Shown piece by piece: positions 1-5,603 of a DNA stretch of 7,926 bases (positions are counted from its first letter, which is position 1; every line of letters starts with the position of its first letter). Position numbers and translations under genes: made by a program. Source of the stretch: a bacterium (GTDB lineage: Bacteria; Zixibacteria; MSB-5A5; GN15; FEB-12); contig JAUXBJ010000056.1 of assembly GCA_030619425.1 (NCBI GenBank), positions 1 through 7,926 of the forward strand, given 5' to 3'. A model generated the notes under the pieces. The model was not told where the DNA came from, did no database searches, and was given only the letters and a program-made list of their open reading frames with translations.

Positions 1-2
1 GC

Positions 3-581
3 ACCGACAACGGTCCGCCGTTTGCGACTACCACCGTTGGTGCTTTATCACGGCTATCGATCTGGTGGTTGAAGCTGGGTATCATACCGGAGCGGATCGA
101 ACCGGGTAAACCGCAGCAGAACGGCCGTCATGAACGGATGCACCGTACCCTGAAGGGCGAGACAGCCTCACCGCCCAAACGAACCTGGCGAACTCAGCAG
201 AAAGCTTTCGATCACTTTCGTGAAGAATACAACCATGAGCGACCGCATGAGTCTCTTGATCAACAGACTCCGGCAGAGTTCTATGTACCATCGCCACGAC
301 CCTATCCGCTGATTGTGCCTGAAATGACTTACCCCGACGACATGACGGTACGGATAGTCAAGTCTCAGGGTGACATCTCATGGAAGAGTCGCCACGTCTA
401 TCTAAGTGTTACCTTGGCCAAAGAACCTGTCGGCCTGCGCCAAGTTTCAGATCGACTCTGGGACATCTACTTTGGCCCAATTAAACTGGCTCAGCTTGAC
501 ACTTGGGAACGGCGGCTAATCCATCTTCCACGGAAACCAAAAAGACGGAATAACAAAAATGATAAAAAGGAACAGAAATAG
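3..581 (+). CDS. IS481-type DDE transposase (integrase core), C-terminal part, 5'-truncated by window
   Basis: The frame is open from the left edge to a TAG at 579-581, giving 192 visible residues. It starts inside the rve integrase core at TDNGPPF, whose Asp is the second acidic residue of the DDE triad. The third is the Glu of QQNGRHERMHRTLK, 42 residues further on. RPHESLDQQTPAEFY follows, the usual end of the catalytic core in this family. Then comes a small C-terminal beta-rich region (about residues 110-175, with VYLSV, GLRQVSDRLWDIYFG and IKLAQLD) and a very basic tail, RKPKRRNNKNDKKEQK. The TTG at 69 is not a real start because the reading frame and the catalytic motif continue upstream of it. 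No frameshift or stop is visible, so the element may be active. The enzyme would cut and join the IS ends, and the repeats at 588-634 are likely its binding sites. Confidence 0.85.
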   Translation, partial: TDNGPPFATTTVGALSRLSIWWLKLGIIPERIEPGKPQQNGRHERMHRTLKGETASPPKRTWRTQQKAFDHFREEYNHERPHESLDQQTPAEFYVPSPRPYPLIVPEMTYPDDMTVRIVKSQGDISWKSRHVYLSVTLAKEPVGLRQVSDRLWDIYFGPIKLAQLDTWERRLIHLPRKPKRRNNKNDKKEQK

Positions 582-587
582 AAAAAA

Positions 588-634
588 GTGTTACCCATGT
601 GCCCGGTCTAAAGTGTAACCTATGTACCCGGTCA
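588..634 (+). repeat. Duplicated terminal repeat at the IS right end
   Basis: Two 22-bp direct repeats lie 25 bp apart, at 588-609 and 613-634, beginning GTGTTACCCATGTGCCC and GTGTAACCTATGTACCC. They agree at 18 of 22 positions. The outer copy abuts the inferred IS tip at 638 and the inner copy begins seven bases after the transposase stop. A tandem pair at an IS end is most simply read as two transposase-binding sites. No binding data are implied. Confidence 0.7.
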
Positions 635-646
635 TACAATTATGGG

Positions 647-664
647 TCCCCTCTTGAGAGGGGA
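647..664. repeat. Near-perfect 18-bp palindrome TCCCCTCT/AGAGGGGA
   Basis: Arms TCCCCTCT (647-654) and AGAGGGGA (657-664) are exact reverse complements around a central TG. The palindrome begins nine bases after the inferred IS end and continues into GGGGATTTAGGGGTGTG. It is not followed by a T-run, so I call it an intergenic palindrome and not a terminator. Confidence 0.6.
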
Positions 665-689
665 TTTAGGGGTGTGTTCTTCTCAGAGG

Positions 690-749
690 GGCAGACGAGG
701 ACGTCTGCCGGGCACAGAAACATCGCGGTGCACGAGGACGTACACCGCG
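690..749. repeat. Twin hairpins with identical AGGA loops (37-bp period)
   Basis: Hairpin A (690-709) pairs GGCAGACG with CGTCTGCC around AGGA. Hairpin B (724-749) pairs 11 positions, with one C/A mismatch, around the same AGGA at 735-738. Aligned from 690 and 727, the two units form a 26-bp repeat sharing the core ACGAGGACGT and a trailing GCAC. Two stem positions differ between the units but stay paired (C-G to T-A, and A-T to G-C). The pair lies between the IS and the 3' end of the minus-strand gene, whose stop is 9 bp from hairpin B. It lacks a U-tract on either strand, so it is not a classical terminator. Confidence 0.7.
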
Positions 750-757
750 CACCCGAA

Positions 758-1579
758 TCACCTATTCAACAAATATATTCGGCCCTGATAACTGGACGTG
801 CGGCGGGCGCGGCGGCGGAGTAAGATCAATTCGCGAAGGAAGCGTTGCTTTTCCTCGATTGGAATCGGGGAAGTGAGGACCGACAATGGAAAATCGATAT
901 TCAGCGCCCGCAACGTTGACTCCATGCGGGCAAGTCCGGGCGGGAACAGGCGTTCAGCCAACGCGGCTGTCTTGAGATCATCAAGCGAAAAGGCTGGGAT
1001 TTTCACGGTGGCGCTAAACGAGGTGAATCGGGTGATTGTCTCGGCGGTATCATCGTTTTCCACCGTTGGCATATAGCGCCCCCGTGACAGAATAGCGCGA
1101 AACAGCAACTCCAGGGCAGCAGGACAACCCGACCGGCTGGTGTGTCTTAGCCGAACCGTGAGCGGGGTCTGATCGGGGAATTCAAAAGTCAGGGCTAACG
1201 AGCCGCCATCGGGTAAATTCTCATGGTCCGCGGTATCGACATGTATTTGGTCGGAGTAGCGGGCAGCGGTGCGCTCGAGATCGCCCCGGTCAAAATCAGT
1301 CAGGCCGATCAAAGATGTCAGCGGCGTCAGCCTCTCCGGTGGACAAATCTGCACCGGCACGTGAGCCAGACCGGCCTCGGTGAGAGCGTGAAAATACTCC
1401 GTCTCCTCGAGAAGCAGGTAGTCATCGTCGTTCAAGGCCGTGACCAGGAAAGGATGGCGCAAGAGGCTGATCTCGTCCAGATCGACCGTCATCCGGTCTT
1501 CAAGCAACCGAACCGATTCGTATGGGGATAGCTGGTCGGTCTCAAGCAGGCGTAGCTGTGAGAAAATGTCGGGTTCCAT
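758..1579 (-). CDS. ParB-fold protein resembling SbnI/SerK free-serine kinases, degenerate active site
   Basis: The 273-residue protein has an N-terminal ParB/Srx-like segment (about 9-85) reading LETDQLSPYESV...HPFLVTALNDDDYLLLEETEYFHALTEAGLAHVPVQI. This follows the layout of SerK/SbnI proteins, where the corresponding stretch is normally LDGxHRxxAL. The C-terminal part (about 190-273) contains KIPAFSLDDLKTAALAERLFPPGLARM, close to the 'FPPGxTRH' signature I associate with SbnI-type proteins, and ends very basic. In characterised relatives (SbnI of Staphylococcus aureus, SerK of Thermococcus) the enzyme makes O-phosphoserine from free serine. Here the DGxxR segment reads EETEY (58-62), so the Gly and Arg are replaced and the Asp is a Glu; activity is doubtful. 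The ATG at 1579 is the only good start and lacks a clear ribosome-binding site. No parA, siderophore or cysteine gene is nearby. Alternatives are a DNA- or nucleotide-binding regulator. The fold assignment is from recalled motifs only. Confidence 0.6.
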   Translation of the reverse strand: MEPDIFSQLRLLETDQLSPYESVRLLEDRMTVDLDEISLLRHPFLVTALNDDDYLLLEETEYFHALTEAGLAHVPVQICPPERLTPLTSLIGLTDFDRGDLERTAARYSDQIHVDTADHENLPDGGSLALTFEFPDQTPLTVRLRHTSRSGCPAALELLFRAILSRGRYMPTVENDDTAETITRFTSFSATVKIPAFSLDDLKTAALAERLFPPGLARMESTLRALNIDFPLSVLTSPIPIEEKQRFLRELILLRRRARRTSSYQGRIYLLNR

Positions 1580-1806
1580 GACGACAGATTTAGCAAGCGG
1601 TGTGCCGCCGACTCGCCGCCAAGCCTAAACCGCCTGATAGCATGCAGAAGTCCGGTTTCCTTGGGAACAAGCCAGCCACTGAGAACCCGGTAGGTCTCCG
1701 AAACCCAGATACGGTTGGGCGCGGTTCACATATTGTGCAAAACACGGTCAAGCCGCCCATAAATGGGTCTCATGCGCTTCGCGCGGCAGTGTCATGGGGC
1801 GTTTGT

Positions 1807-1884
1807 CTACTTAATAGTCGCGGCAGGTCTTGCGAATCCGCGCGAGCGGATTTGTGTGACCTGCCGCTTTTGTCTGACAAGTAG
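1807..1884. repeat. Large three-tier cruciform palindrome
   Basis: Nested inverted arms are visible. The outer pair is CTACTT (1809-1814) with AAGTAG (about 1879-1884). The middle pair is GCGGCAGGTC (1820-1829) with GACCTGCCGC (1858-1867), an exact 10-bp match. The inner pair is AATCCGC (1835-1841) with GCGGATT (1846-1852) around a GCGA loop. The unpaired steps between tiers are only about 5 bases. The strength of the middle and inner arms makes chance very unlikely. Confidence 0.75.
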
Positions 1885-1888
1885 TTAG

Positions 1889-1932
1889 GTGTCGGGTCAC
1901 AATCCCGTTGAAACGGGATCAAGACCCAACAC
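1889..1932. repeat. Second nested cruciform, adjacent to the first
   Basis: Outer arms GTGTCGGGTC (1889-1898) and GACCCAACAC (1923-1932) pair at 9 of 10 positions plus a G/T wobble. Inner arms ATCCCGT (1902-1908) and ACGGGAT (1913-1919) pair exactly around TGAA. It begins five bases after the preceding palindrome. Its outer arm (GTGTCGGG) resembles the GGTGTTGGG/CCCGACACC hairpin at 4024-4049 inside the downstream repeat element, suggesting shared building blocks. Confidence 0.65.
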
Positions 1933-1953
1933 AACCGTGCACGAGGTCTATCA

Positions 1954-2128
1954 ACCCGGACGAACGGGAGTGTTGACAAACCCTGGTCAACGTCATTGCG
2001 AGGCGCGCCTTGCGTGCCGTGGCAATCTCAATTCGTTGCACGACCTGGAGTTTGAGATTGCCGCGCTCCCTTTGGTCGCTCGCAATGACAAGAATCTGGA
2101 CTTTATCAACAAGCCCGAACGTCCGGGT
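1954..2128. repeat. MITE-like nested inverted-repeat element, copy 1
   Basis: Terminal arms run from ACCCGGACGAACGGGAGTG (1954 onward, to about 1980) and match the reverse complement of 2102-2128 with about six differences. Inside, GTCATTGCGAG (1992-2002) pairs exactly with CTCGCAATGAC (2079-2089), and GGCAATCTCAA (2021-2031) pairs exactly with TTGAGATTGCC (2052-2062). The whole unit is therefore a set of nested arms around a roughly 20-bp centre. The CATTGCGAG...GGCAATCTC core is a palindromic motif I recognise from intergenic regions of many unrelated bacteria. No open frame codes for a transposase, so any mobility would need help in trans. A related copy lies at 3943-4182. Confidence 0.75.
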
Positions 2129-2221
2129 CACCCGGCCACGCACGAAAAGCACAATCATAACCAAACACCAGATAGGGGCCACCCGGCCAAGTTTCTAGGT
2201 GGGCATAGAGAATTTTTCACT

Positions 2222-2249
2222 TTGCCTTGTGACCCTACGTTCCTAAATT
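2222..2249 (+). promoter_or_regulatory. Possible promoter giving a leaderless acyl-CoA synthetase transcript
   Basis: TTGCCT (2222-2227) and TAAATT (2244-2249) are separated by 16 bp. The -10-like box ends five bases before the ATG at 2255, so transcription would start at or beside the start codon. This agrees with the lack of a Shine-Dalgarno sequence there, but both boxes are imperfect and the match could be chance. Confidence 0.25.
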
Positions 2250-2254
2250 GAAGC

Positions 2255-3922
2255 ATGCCTTCGCATCCGGCTCAAGACACACCGAAGCCCAACCTCTGTT
2301 CAAGATTTGAACAGGTGGTCGAGCGCTACCCCGATCAGATTGTCTTCAAAGCGGAAGGTGGTCTGGGCAAAGAGTACCGGTTCGATGAAGTCCTGCAAAC
2401 TGTGCGAGCGGTTGCGGCAGGGCTTGTCGGCCATGGTTGTATCGAACCCTGTGGCATTGGCATTCTCTCTGAGAACCGACCGGAGTGGCCGATAGCCTAT
2501 CTATCGATTCTGGCCGCCGGGGGCACGGTGGTGCCTATTGATATCAACCTCAAGCCGTCTGAGGTCGCCCATATCGTAAAACATTCAAGGCTCCGGTCGG
2601 CCTTTGTTTCCAGTCGCGGCCGGGAGCTTCTGGATGATGCCGCTGTTAGCGTCGAGGCTTTCAGTTTCGAGGACGATTCCAGTTCGGGTTGGATCGAGCT
2701 TGCCGGTTCCGAACCGTTGATATCACTGCCCCCACCTTCCGAGGTCGCGGTCATCATCTACACTTCAGGAACAACTGGAGCGCCCAAGGCGGTGGAGCTT
2801 ACCCATAAGAATCTGCTGGCCAATCTTGACGGCATCTTCCGCCGTCTCTCGTTCGGTCCCGACGATGTTTTCTTGTCGGTGCTGCCGCTGCATCATACTT
2901 TCGAGGCCAGTTGCGGTTTTCTGACGCCGACTATGTCCGGCGCGATGATCGTCTATGCCCGTTCGCTCAAGTCCAATCAGATCAAGGAAGATCTCGCCTA
3001 TAATAGGGTGACTCACATGGCCGGTGTGCCGCTCTTGTTTGAGAAGATGTATCAGACATTTCAGAGAAAACTGGCCGTCGCGCCGGTGCTTCGGCGGTTG
3101 ATGTTCAGAACGCTGATGTCGCTTTCATCGGTAACCTGGAAACTCGGCCTCAAGTCGGGTCGCTCGCTGTTTCGGTCAGTGCGTAACCGCGCCGGTCTGG
3201 GATCGGTACGGATATTCGTGTCCGGGGGAGCAGCGATACCGCCGAAAATGGCGCGGTTTTTCAATTTGCTCGGTATTGATTTCCTGGAGGGATATGGGAT
3301 GACCGAGTGTAGTCCCGTCATCTCGGTGCACAGGCCCGACGACATCAAGTTCGGTTCGGTCGGCCCGCCGCTTGACAACGTCGAAGTGCGCATCGACACA
3401 CCGGGCGCGGATGGCGTGGGGGAGATCATCGTCAAAGGTGACAACATTACGCCCGGCTACCGTGGTCTGCCGGAAGCTACCGCGGAGTTAATCATCAATG
3501 GATGGCTCCACACCGGCGATCTGGGCCGAATCCGTGATGGCCACATTTGGATTACCGGACGACGCAAAAGCCTGATAGTGTCGGCGGCCGGCAAGAATAT
3601 CTATCCTGAAGAGCTGGAAGAGAAGTTGATCGAGTCGCCACTGACCCTTGAGGCCGTCGTGTTCGGACGGGCCAAGGTGGACAGGCAGGGTGAAGAGGTG
3701 CGAGCGCTGATTGTGCCGGACCTGGAGCAACTGGTAGCCGACGGTCTGATCGCTGATGTCGAGAATCCGGACCTGGCGACGATCAACAGGATCATCGCCA
3801 ATGTGGTCAGGCAGGTAAACGATAACGTTGCCGCCTATAAACGGATCGCAGCCTTCGATGTGCAGCTTGATGAGCTTGAGAAGACGTCTACCCGCAAGAT
3901 CAAGCGGTTTCTATATAAGTAG
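2255..3922 (+). CDS. Long-chain fatty-acid-CoA ligase (AMP-forming acyl-CoA synthetase)
   Basis: A complete 555-residue ANL-superfamily enzyme that activates a carboxylic acid, probably a fatty acid, with ATP to acyl-AMP and then to acyl-CoA, in the cytoplasm or at the inner membrane. Visible core motifs are the phosphate loop YTSGTTGAPK (169-178), the adenine-binding YGMTE (347-351), the ATP-binding HTGD (419-422), the hinge region GRRKSLIVSAAGKNIYPEE (from 435), and the C-terminal catalytic lysine in TSTRKIKRF (Lys548). Length fits the family. The hinge reads K-S where most relatives have K-D, and the final motif is TRK in place of TGK; both changes are conservative in position and keep the lysine. 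The ATG at 2255 has no clear ribosome-binding site. It stands alone, with no beta-oxidation or acyltransferase neighbour, and is flanked by related palindromic elements. Substrate chain length cannot be read from the sequence. Confidence 0.9.
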   Translation: MPSHPAQDTPKPNLCSRFEQVVERYPDQIVFKAEGGLGKEYRFDEVLQTVRAVAAGLVGHGCIEPCGIGILSENRPEWPIAYLSILAAGGTVVPIDINLKPSEVAHIVKHSRLRSAFVSSRGRELLDDAAVSVEAFSFEDDSSSGWIELAGSEPLISLPPPSEVAVIIYTSGTTGAPKAVELTHKNLLANLDGIFRRLSFGPDDVFLSVLPLHHTFEASCGFLTPTMSGAMIVYARSLKSNQIKEDLAYNRVTHMAGVPLLFEKMYQTFQRKLAVAPVLRRLMFRTLMSLSSVTWKLGLKSGRSLFRSVRNRAGLGSVRIFVSGGAAIPPKMARFFNLLGIDFLEGYGMTECSPVISVHRPDDIKFGSVGPPLDNVEVRIDTPGADGVGEIIVKGDNITPGYRGLPEATAELIINGWLHTGDLGRIRDGHIWITGRRKSLIVSAAGKNIYPEELEEKLIESPLTLEAVVFGRAKVDRQGEEVRALIVPDLEQLVADGLIADVENPDLATINRIIANVVRQVNDNVAAYKRIAAFDVQLDELEKTSTRKIKRFLYK

Positions 3923-3942
3923 CAGGGTTTACACCGCCGCCG

Positions 3943-4182
3943 CGGGCCCGTTGAATAACCCCGCGAGCCGACATTGCGGGGAGTCCGCCGCGGCGGACGA
4001 CGCGGCAATCTCAGACGGTTCGTGGTGTTGGGTTCCTCTCCCCGACACCGTCCGATTGTACGCAAGAGCCGTCAGGCAGGGACACCTGACGGCACGGGGA
4101 AGTAAGATTGCCGCGCTCCCAACGACACGAGTGTCTGCGGTCGCTCGCAATGACATCCGAAGGGACTTTGTCAACACTCCCG
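3943..4182. repeat. MITE-like nested inverted-repeat element, copy 2 (with extra internal hairpins)
   Basis: The right terminus TTTGTCAACACTCCCG (4167-4182) is the exact 16-bp reverse complement of 1965-1980 in copy 1. The left terminus (3943-3958) matches its partner at 11 of 16. Core arms CGCGGCAATCT (4001-4011) and AGATTGCCGCG (4105-4115) pair exactly, and GGTCGCTCGCAATGACA (4139-4155) is identical to copy 1 (2074-2090). Compared with copy 1 it carries additions: the 16-bp perfect palindrome GTCCGCCGCGGCGGAC (3983-3998), hairpins at 4024-4049 and 4068-4093 in the centre, and GACAC-GA-GTGTC (4124-4135). It begins 20 bp after the synthetase stop and fills almost the whole gap to the next promoter. 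Confidence 0.72.
4068..4093. repeat. Perfect 9-bp-stem hairpin inside copy 2
   Basis: GCCGTCAGG (4068-4076) and CCTGACGGC (4085-4093) are exact complements around an 8-base loop. It sits near the centre of the larger inverted-repeat element. It has no following T-run, so its use as a terminator for the upstream synthetase gene is possible but not supported by the classical signature. Confidence 0.6.
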
Positions 4183-4213
4183 CAGGGGGCTATGACCGAC
4201 CGGTATAGTCTAA

Positions 4214-4242
4214 TTGACATCGCCGTTTGAATGTCTTATGGT
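4214..4242 (+). promoter_or_regulatory. Sigma70-like promoter for the putative lipoprotein gene
   Basis: A perfect TTGACA -35 box (4214-4219) lies 17 bp before TATGGT (4237-4242). The predicted start point near 4249 gives a leader of about 37 nt to the ATG at 4286. It begins about 30 bp after the end of the repeat element, and the -35 and -10 boxes cover the alternative upstream start codons (TTG 4214, ATG 4238), which argues against using those starts. Confidence 0.6.
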
Positions 4243-4268
4243 TGGCCAGCGAAAAAGATGGAATGCTA

Positions 4269-4278
4269 AGGAAAGAGG
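4269..4278 (+). promoter_or_regulatory. Ribosome-binding site that fixes the start at 4286
   Basis: AGGAAAGAGG lies 7 bases before ATG 4286. No such site precedes the in-frame ATG at 4238 or the TTG at 4214. Confidence 0.7.
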
Positions 4279-4285
4279 TTCAGCC

Positions 4286-5371
4286 ATGATCGGTCAGCTT
4301 GCACAAAGACTCCTTGTTGGTGTTATTTTCAGCTTCAGTGTATTGATGTTTGCCGTCTGCAGTGACGATGATAACCCACAAATATCGGAAGGGCGTCATG
4401 TCGTCGGCGACACCAGCCAGCCGGCTCAACTACTCGATATCGAGTTGCCTGCCGACTGTGAGACGGATGAATATGAGATTTCGGCATTGTCGGGGAAGCT
4501 CAATAACGTTGTCGTCGAGGATGTCAAAATCGTACTTTACTCCACATCCGGTCACTACTACGGGACCCTGCGGGTGATTGACGATGATGGCCGGTTCTCC
4601 ATGGACCTGCCGTGCGGTCGCCGCGTTCGTCTTCTTCTTGCCAAGAGCGACTGGACGAGCGATGATACGCTCAACAACGGGCCGCCTGCTCTGAATGATA
4701 GTATTCTGGCCACCTATTGGGATATAGACCGCATTGTCGGAACAATAAACGGCAGTGTCGTGGATGGCTACAACAACTCGTTGCTCTCCGATGCAGTCGT
4801 AACCTGGGTGATTGATGGGACCGCCGGCAGCGATACGACGGATGCAAACGGCTACTTTCTAGTGCCTGATCGGTTGCTCACCGGCAATTATCTGCTCACA
4901 TACACGAAGGACGGGTATGCCGTTATCTCACAGAATGTATACATCCCTTCTTTCGAAGAAGTCAGGGGTGATCTGGACATTTACCCTGGTGACATGGCGT
5001 ATGTGGAGGCCCTGACGATTCCATTACCGCCCTTGACGTCGTCGCTCGAAGGAACGGTGTGCGTGATTGAACCGGGAACGAACGATACCGTCGAGGTGGC
5101 GGAGGTCATCGTCGACCTGCGTCTCAATGACGAGATTGTGCCCTACTTTTTTTCCGACACCACCGATGCCGTCGGCTTCTACGGCTTTGCCGATGTCCCG
5201 ACGACCGACACCCTGACTCTCGCCACCAGATCGTTTGACCACGGTCTGCAGACATACGAGGCCGCCGACACGGTTCTGTATCTCATGCCGGGGACGACCA
5301 GAGTGGATTTCCTTTTTGATGCATCGGGTGGCGTCGCCATCAGTGTCGAGACGGATGAGTCGCGGCGCTGA
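4286..5371 (+). CDS. Probable exported lipoprotein with three predicted beta-sandwich (carboxypeptidase-regulatory-like) modules
   Basis: A 361-residue protein of unknown role. The first 24 residues, MIGQLAQRLLVGVIFSFSVLMFAV, form a signal peptide followed by Cys25 and an acidic SDDDNP linker, the layout of an envelope lipoprotein. The lipobox FAVC is atypical, with Val before Cys where Gly or Ala is usual, so lipid attachment is likely but not certain. Three beta-rich segments follow, at about 64-118 (ISALSGKLNNVVVEDVKIVLY), about 152-212 (INGSVVDGYNNSLLSDAVVTW...TTDANGYFLVPDRLLTGNYLL) and about 253-330 (SLEGTVCVIEPG...DTTDAVGFYGFADVP). The 'G.V.D......A.V......T.T.DA.G.F....L..G.Y.L' pattern is typical of carboxypeptidase-regulatory-like or Cna-B-like folds, which act as structural surface modules. 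It lies upstream of the TSP3/dockerin gene but has its own promoter. A binding partner cannot be named. Confidence 0.7.
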   Translation: MIGQLAQRLLVGVIFSFSVLMFAVCSDDDNPQISEGRHVVGDTSQPAQLLDIELPADCETDEYEISALSGKLNNVVVEDVKIVLYSTSGHYYGTLRVIDDDGRFSMDLPCGRRVRLLLAKSDWTSDDTLNNGPPALNDSILATYWDIDRIVGTINGSVVDGYNNSLLSDAVVTWVIDGTAGSDTTDANGYFLVPDRLLTGNYLLTYTKDGYAVISQNVYIPSFEEVRGDLDIYPGDMAYVEALTIPLPPLTSSLEGTVCVIEPGTNDTVEVAEVIVDLRLNDEIVPYFFSDTTDAVGFYGFADVPTTDTLTLATRSFDHGLQTYEAADTVLYLMPGTTRVDFLFDASGGVAISVETDESRR

Positions 5372-5532
5372 TTCTCCGCACCTGACATAGCTACCAATGA
5401 TGGCCTCGCGCGTTGCCGTTGTGTCAAGGGAACTCCATCGCCGGTCGATAACAGACGTATGTTGACGTTTCGCCGTTCGCGCGAGCGTACGCGAGATTGA
5501 CGCGAATGACCACTTTTGATGGGAAAACGGCG

Positions 5533-5560
5533 TTGACCTGCCGACTCAAACGGTTATATT
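5533..5560 (+). promoter_or_regulatory. Sigma70-like promoter for the TSP3/dockerin gene
   Basis: TTGACC (5533-5538) and TATATT (5555-5560) are 16 bp apart. The predicted start near 5567 leaves about a 37-nt leader before ATG 5604, with AGGAG at 5589-5593 as the ribosome-binding site. The 232-bp gap upstream contains no gene. It holds a GCGTACGC palindrome (5485-5492) enclosed by TTCGCG/CGCGAA (5476-5481 and 5501-5506), of unknown role. Confidence 0.65.
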
Positions 5561-5603
5561 GCAGCGTCTACTACATTGAAGTACTAACAGGAGATCGAAT
5601 CTT

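Larger units (their letters stand above)
1..638 (+). mobile_element. IS481-family insertion sequence, right part (left end outside window)
   Basis: The sequence runs from inside the transposase gene at the window edge to a terminal repeat that I place at about 638, where the + strand reads ...GGTCATACA. Read inward on the opposite strand, this end starts TGTATGACCGGG, and a TGT-initial end is the usual form for IS481-type elements. Family assignment comes from the encoded integrase-type transposase. The left end, and hence any target-site duplication, cannot be seen. The exact right boundary is inferred from the TGT/ACA rule and could be off by a few bases. Confidence 0.72.
1580..2254. other. 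675-bp divergent intergenic region rich in palindromes, no convincing gene
   Basis: This lies between the start of the minus-strand SerK-like gene and the start of the acyl-CoA synthetase. 1580-1806 shows only a short hairpin (CCCAT-AA-ATGGG, 1756-1767) and no supportable gene. 1807-1932 holds two large cruciforms and 1954-2128 a MITE-like element, each listed separately. In 2129-2254 a 10-bp direct repeat, CACCCGGCCA, occurs at 2129-2138 and 2180-2189. Short open frames here read through repeat sequence on both strands without codon pattern or recognisable product. Confidence 0.6.

Noticed and set aside
690..749. CRISPR remnant suggested by two palindromic repeats
   Set aside because: Only two units with an 11-bp gap, imperfect repeats, and no cas genes nearby.
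758..1579. ParB partition protein with an associated origin
   Set aside because: No ParA gene or parS-like inverted repeat cluster nearby, and the C-terminal motifs fit SbnI/SerK-type proteins better than chromosome-partition ParB.
1590..1760. 56-residue minus-strand open frame upstream of the SerK-like gene (begins MGGLTVFCTICEPRP)
   Set aside because: No Shine-Dalgarno sequence, no recognisable domain, and the start lies in a small palindrome; possible as a leader ORF but not supportable.
1600..1884. 94-codon + strand open frame in the divergent spacer
   Set aside because: It reads through the large cruciform, has no ribosome-binding site, and its sequence looks like translated intergenic repeat.
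1889..2251. Overlapping open frames on both strands across the MITE-like element
   Set aside because: Inverted repeats keep both strands open; no domain or start signal.
3061..3447. 128-codon minus-strand open frame inside the acyl-CoA synthetase
   Set aside because: Shadow of a gene whose frame carries all the ANL motifs.
4214..4285. Longer N-terminus for the lipoprotein gene starting at TTG 4214 or ATG 4238
   Set aside because: These codons coincide with the -35 and -10 boxes of a good promoter, and a strong ribosome-binding site precedes ATG 4286, which begins a proper signal peptide.
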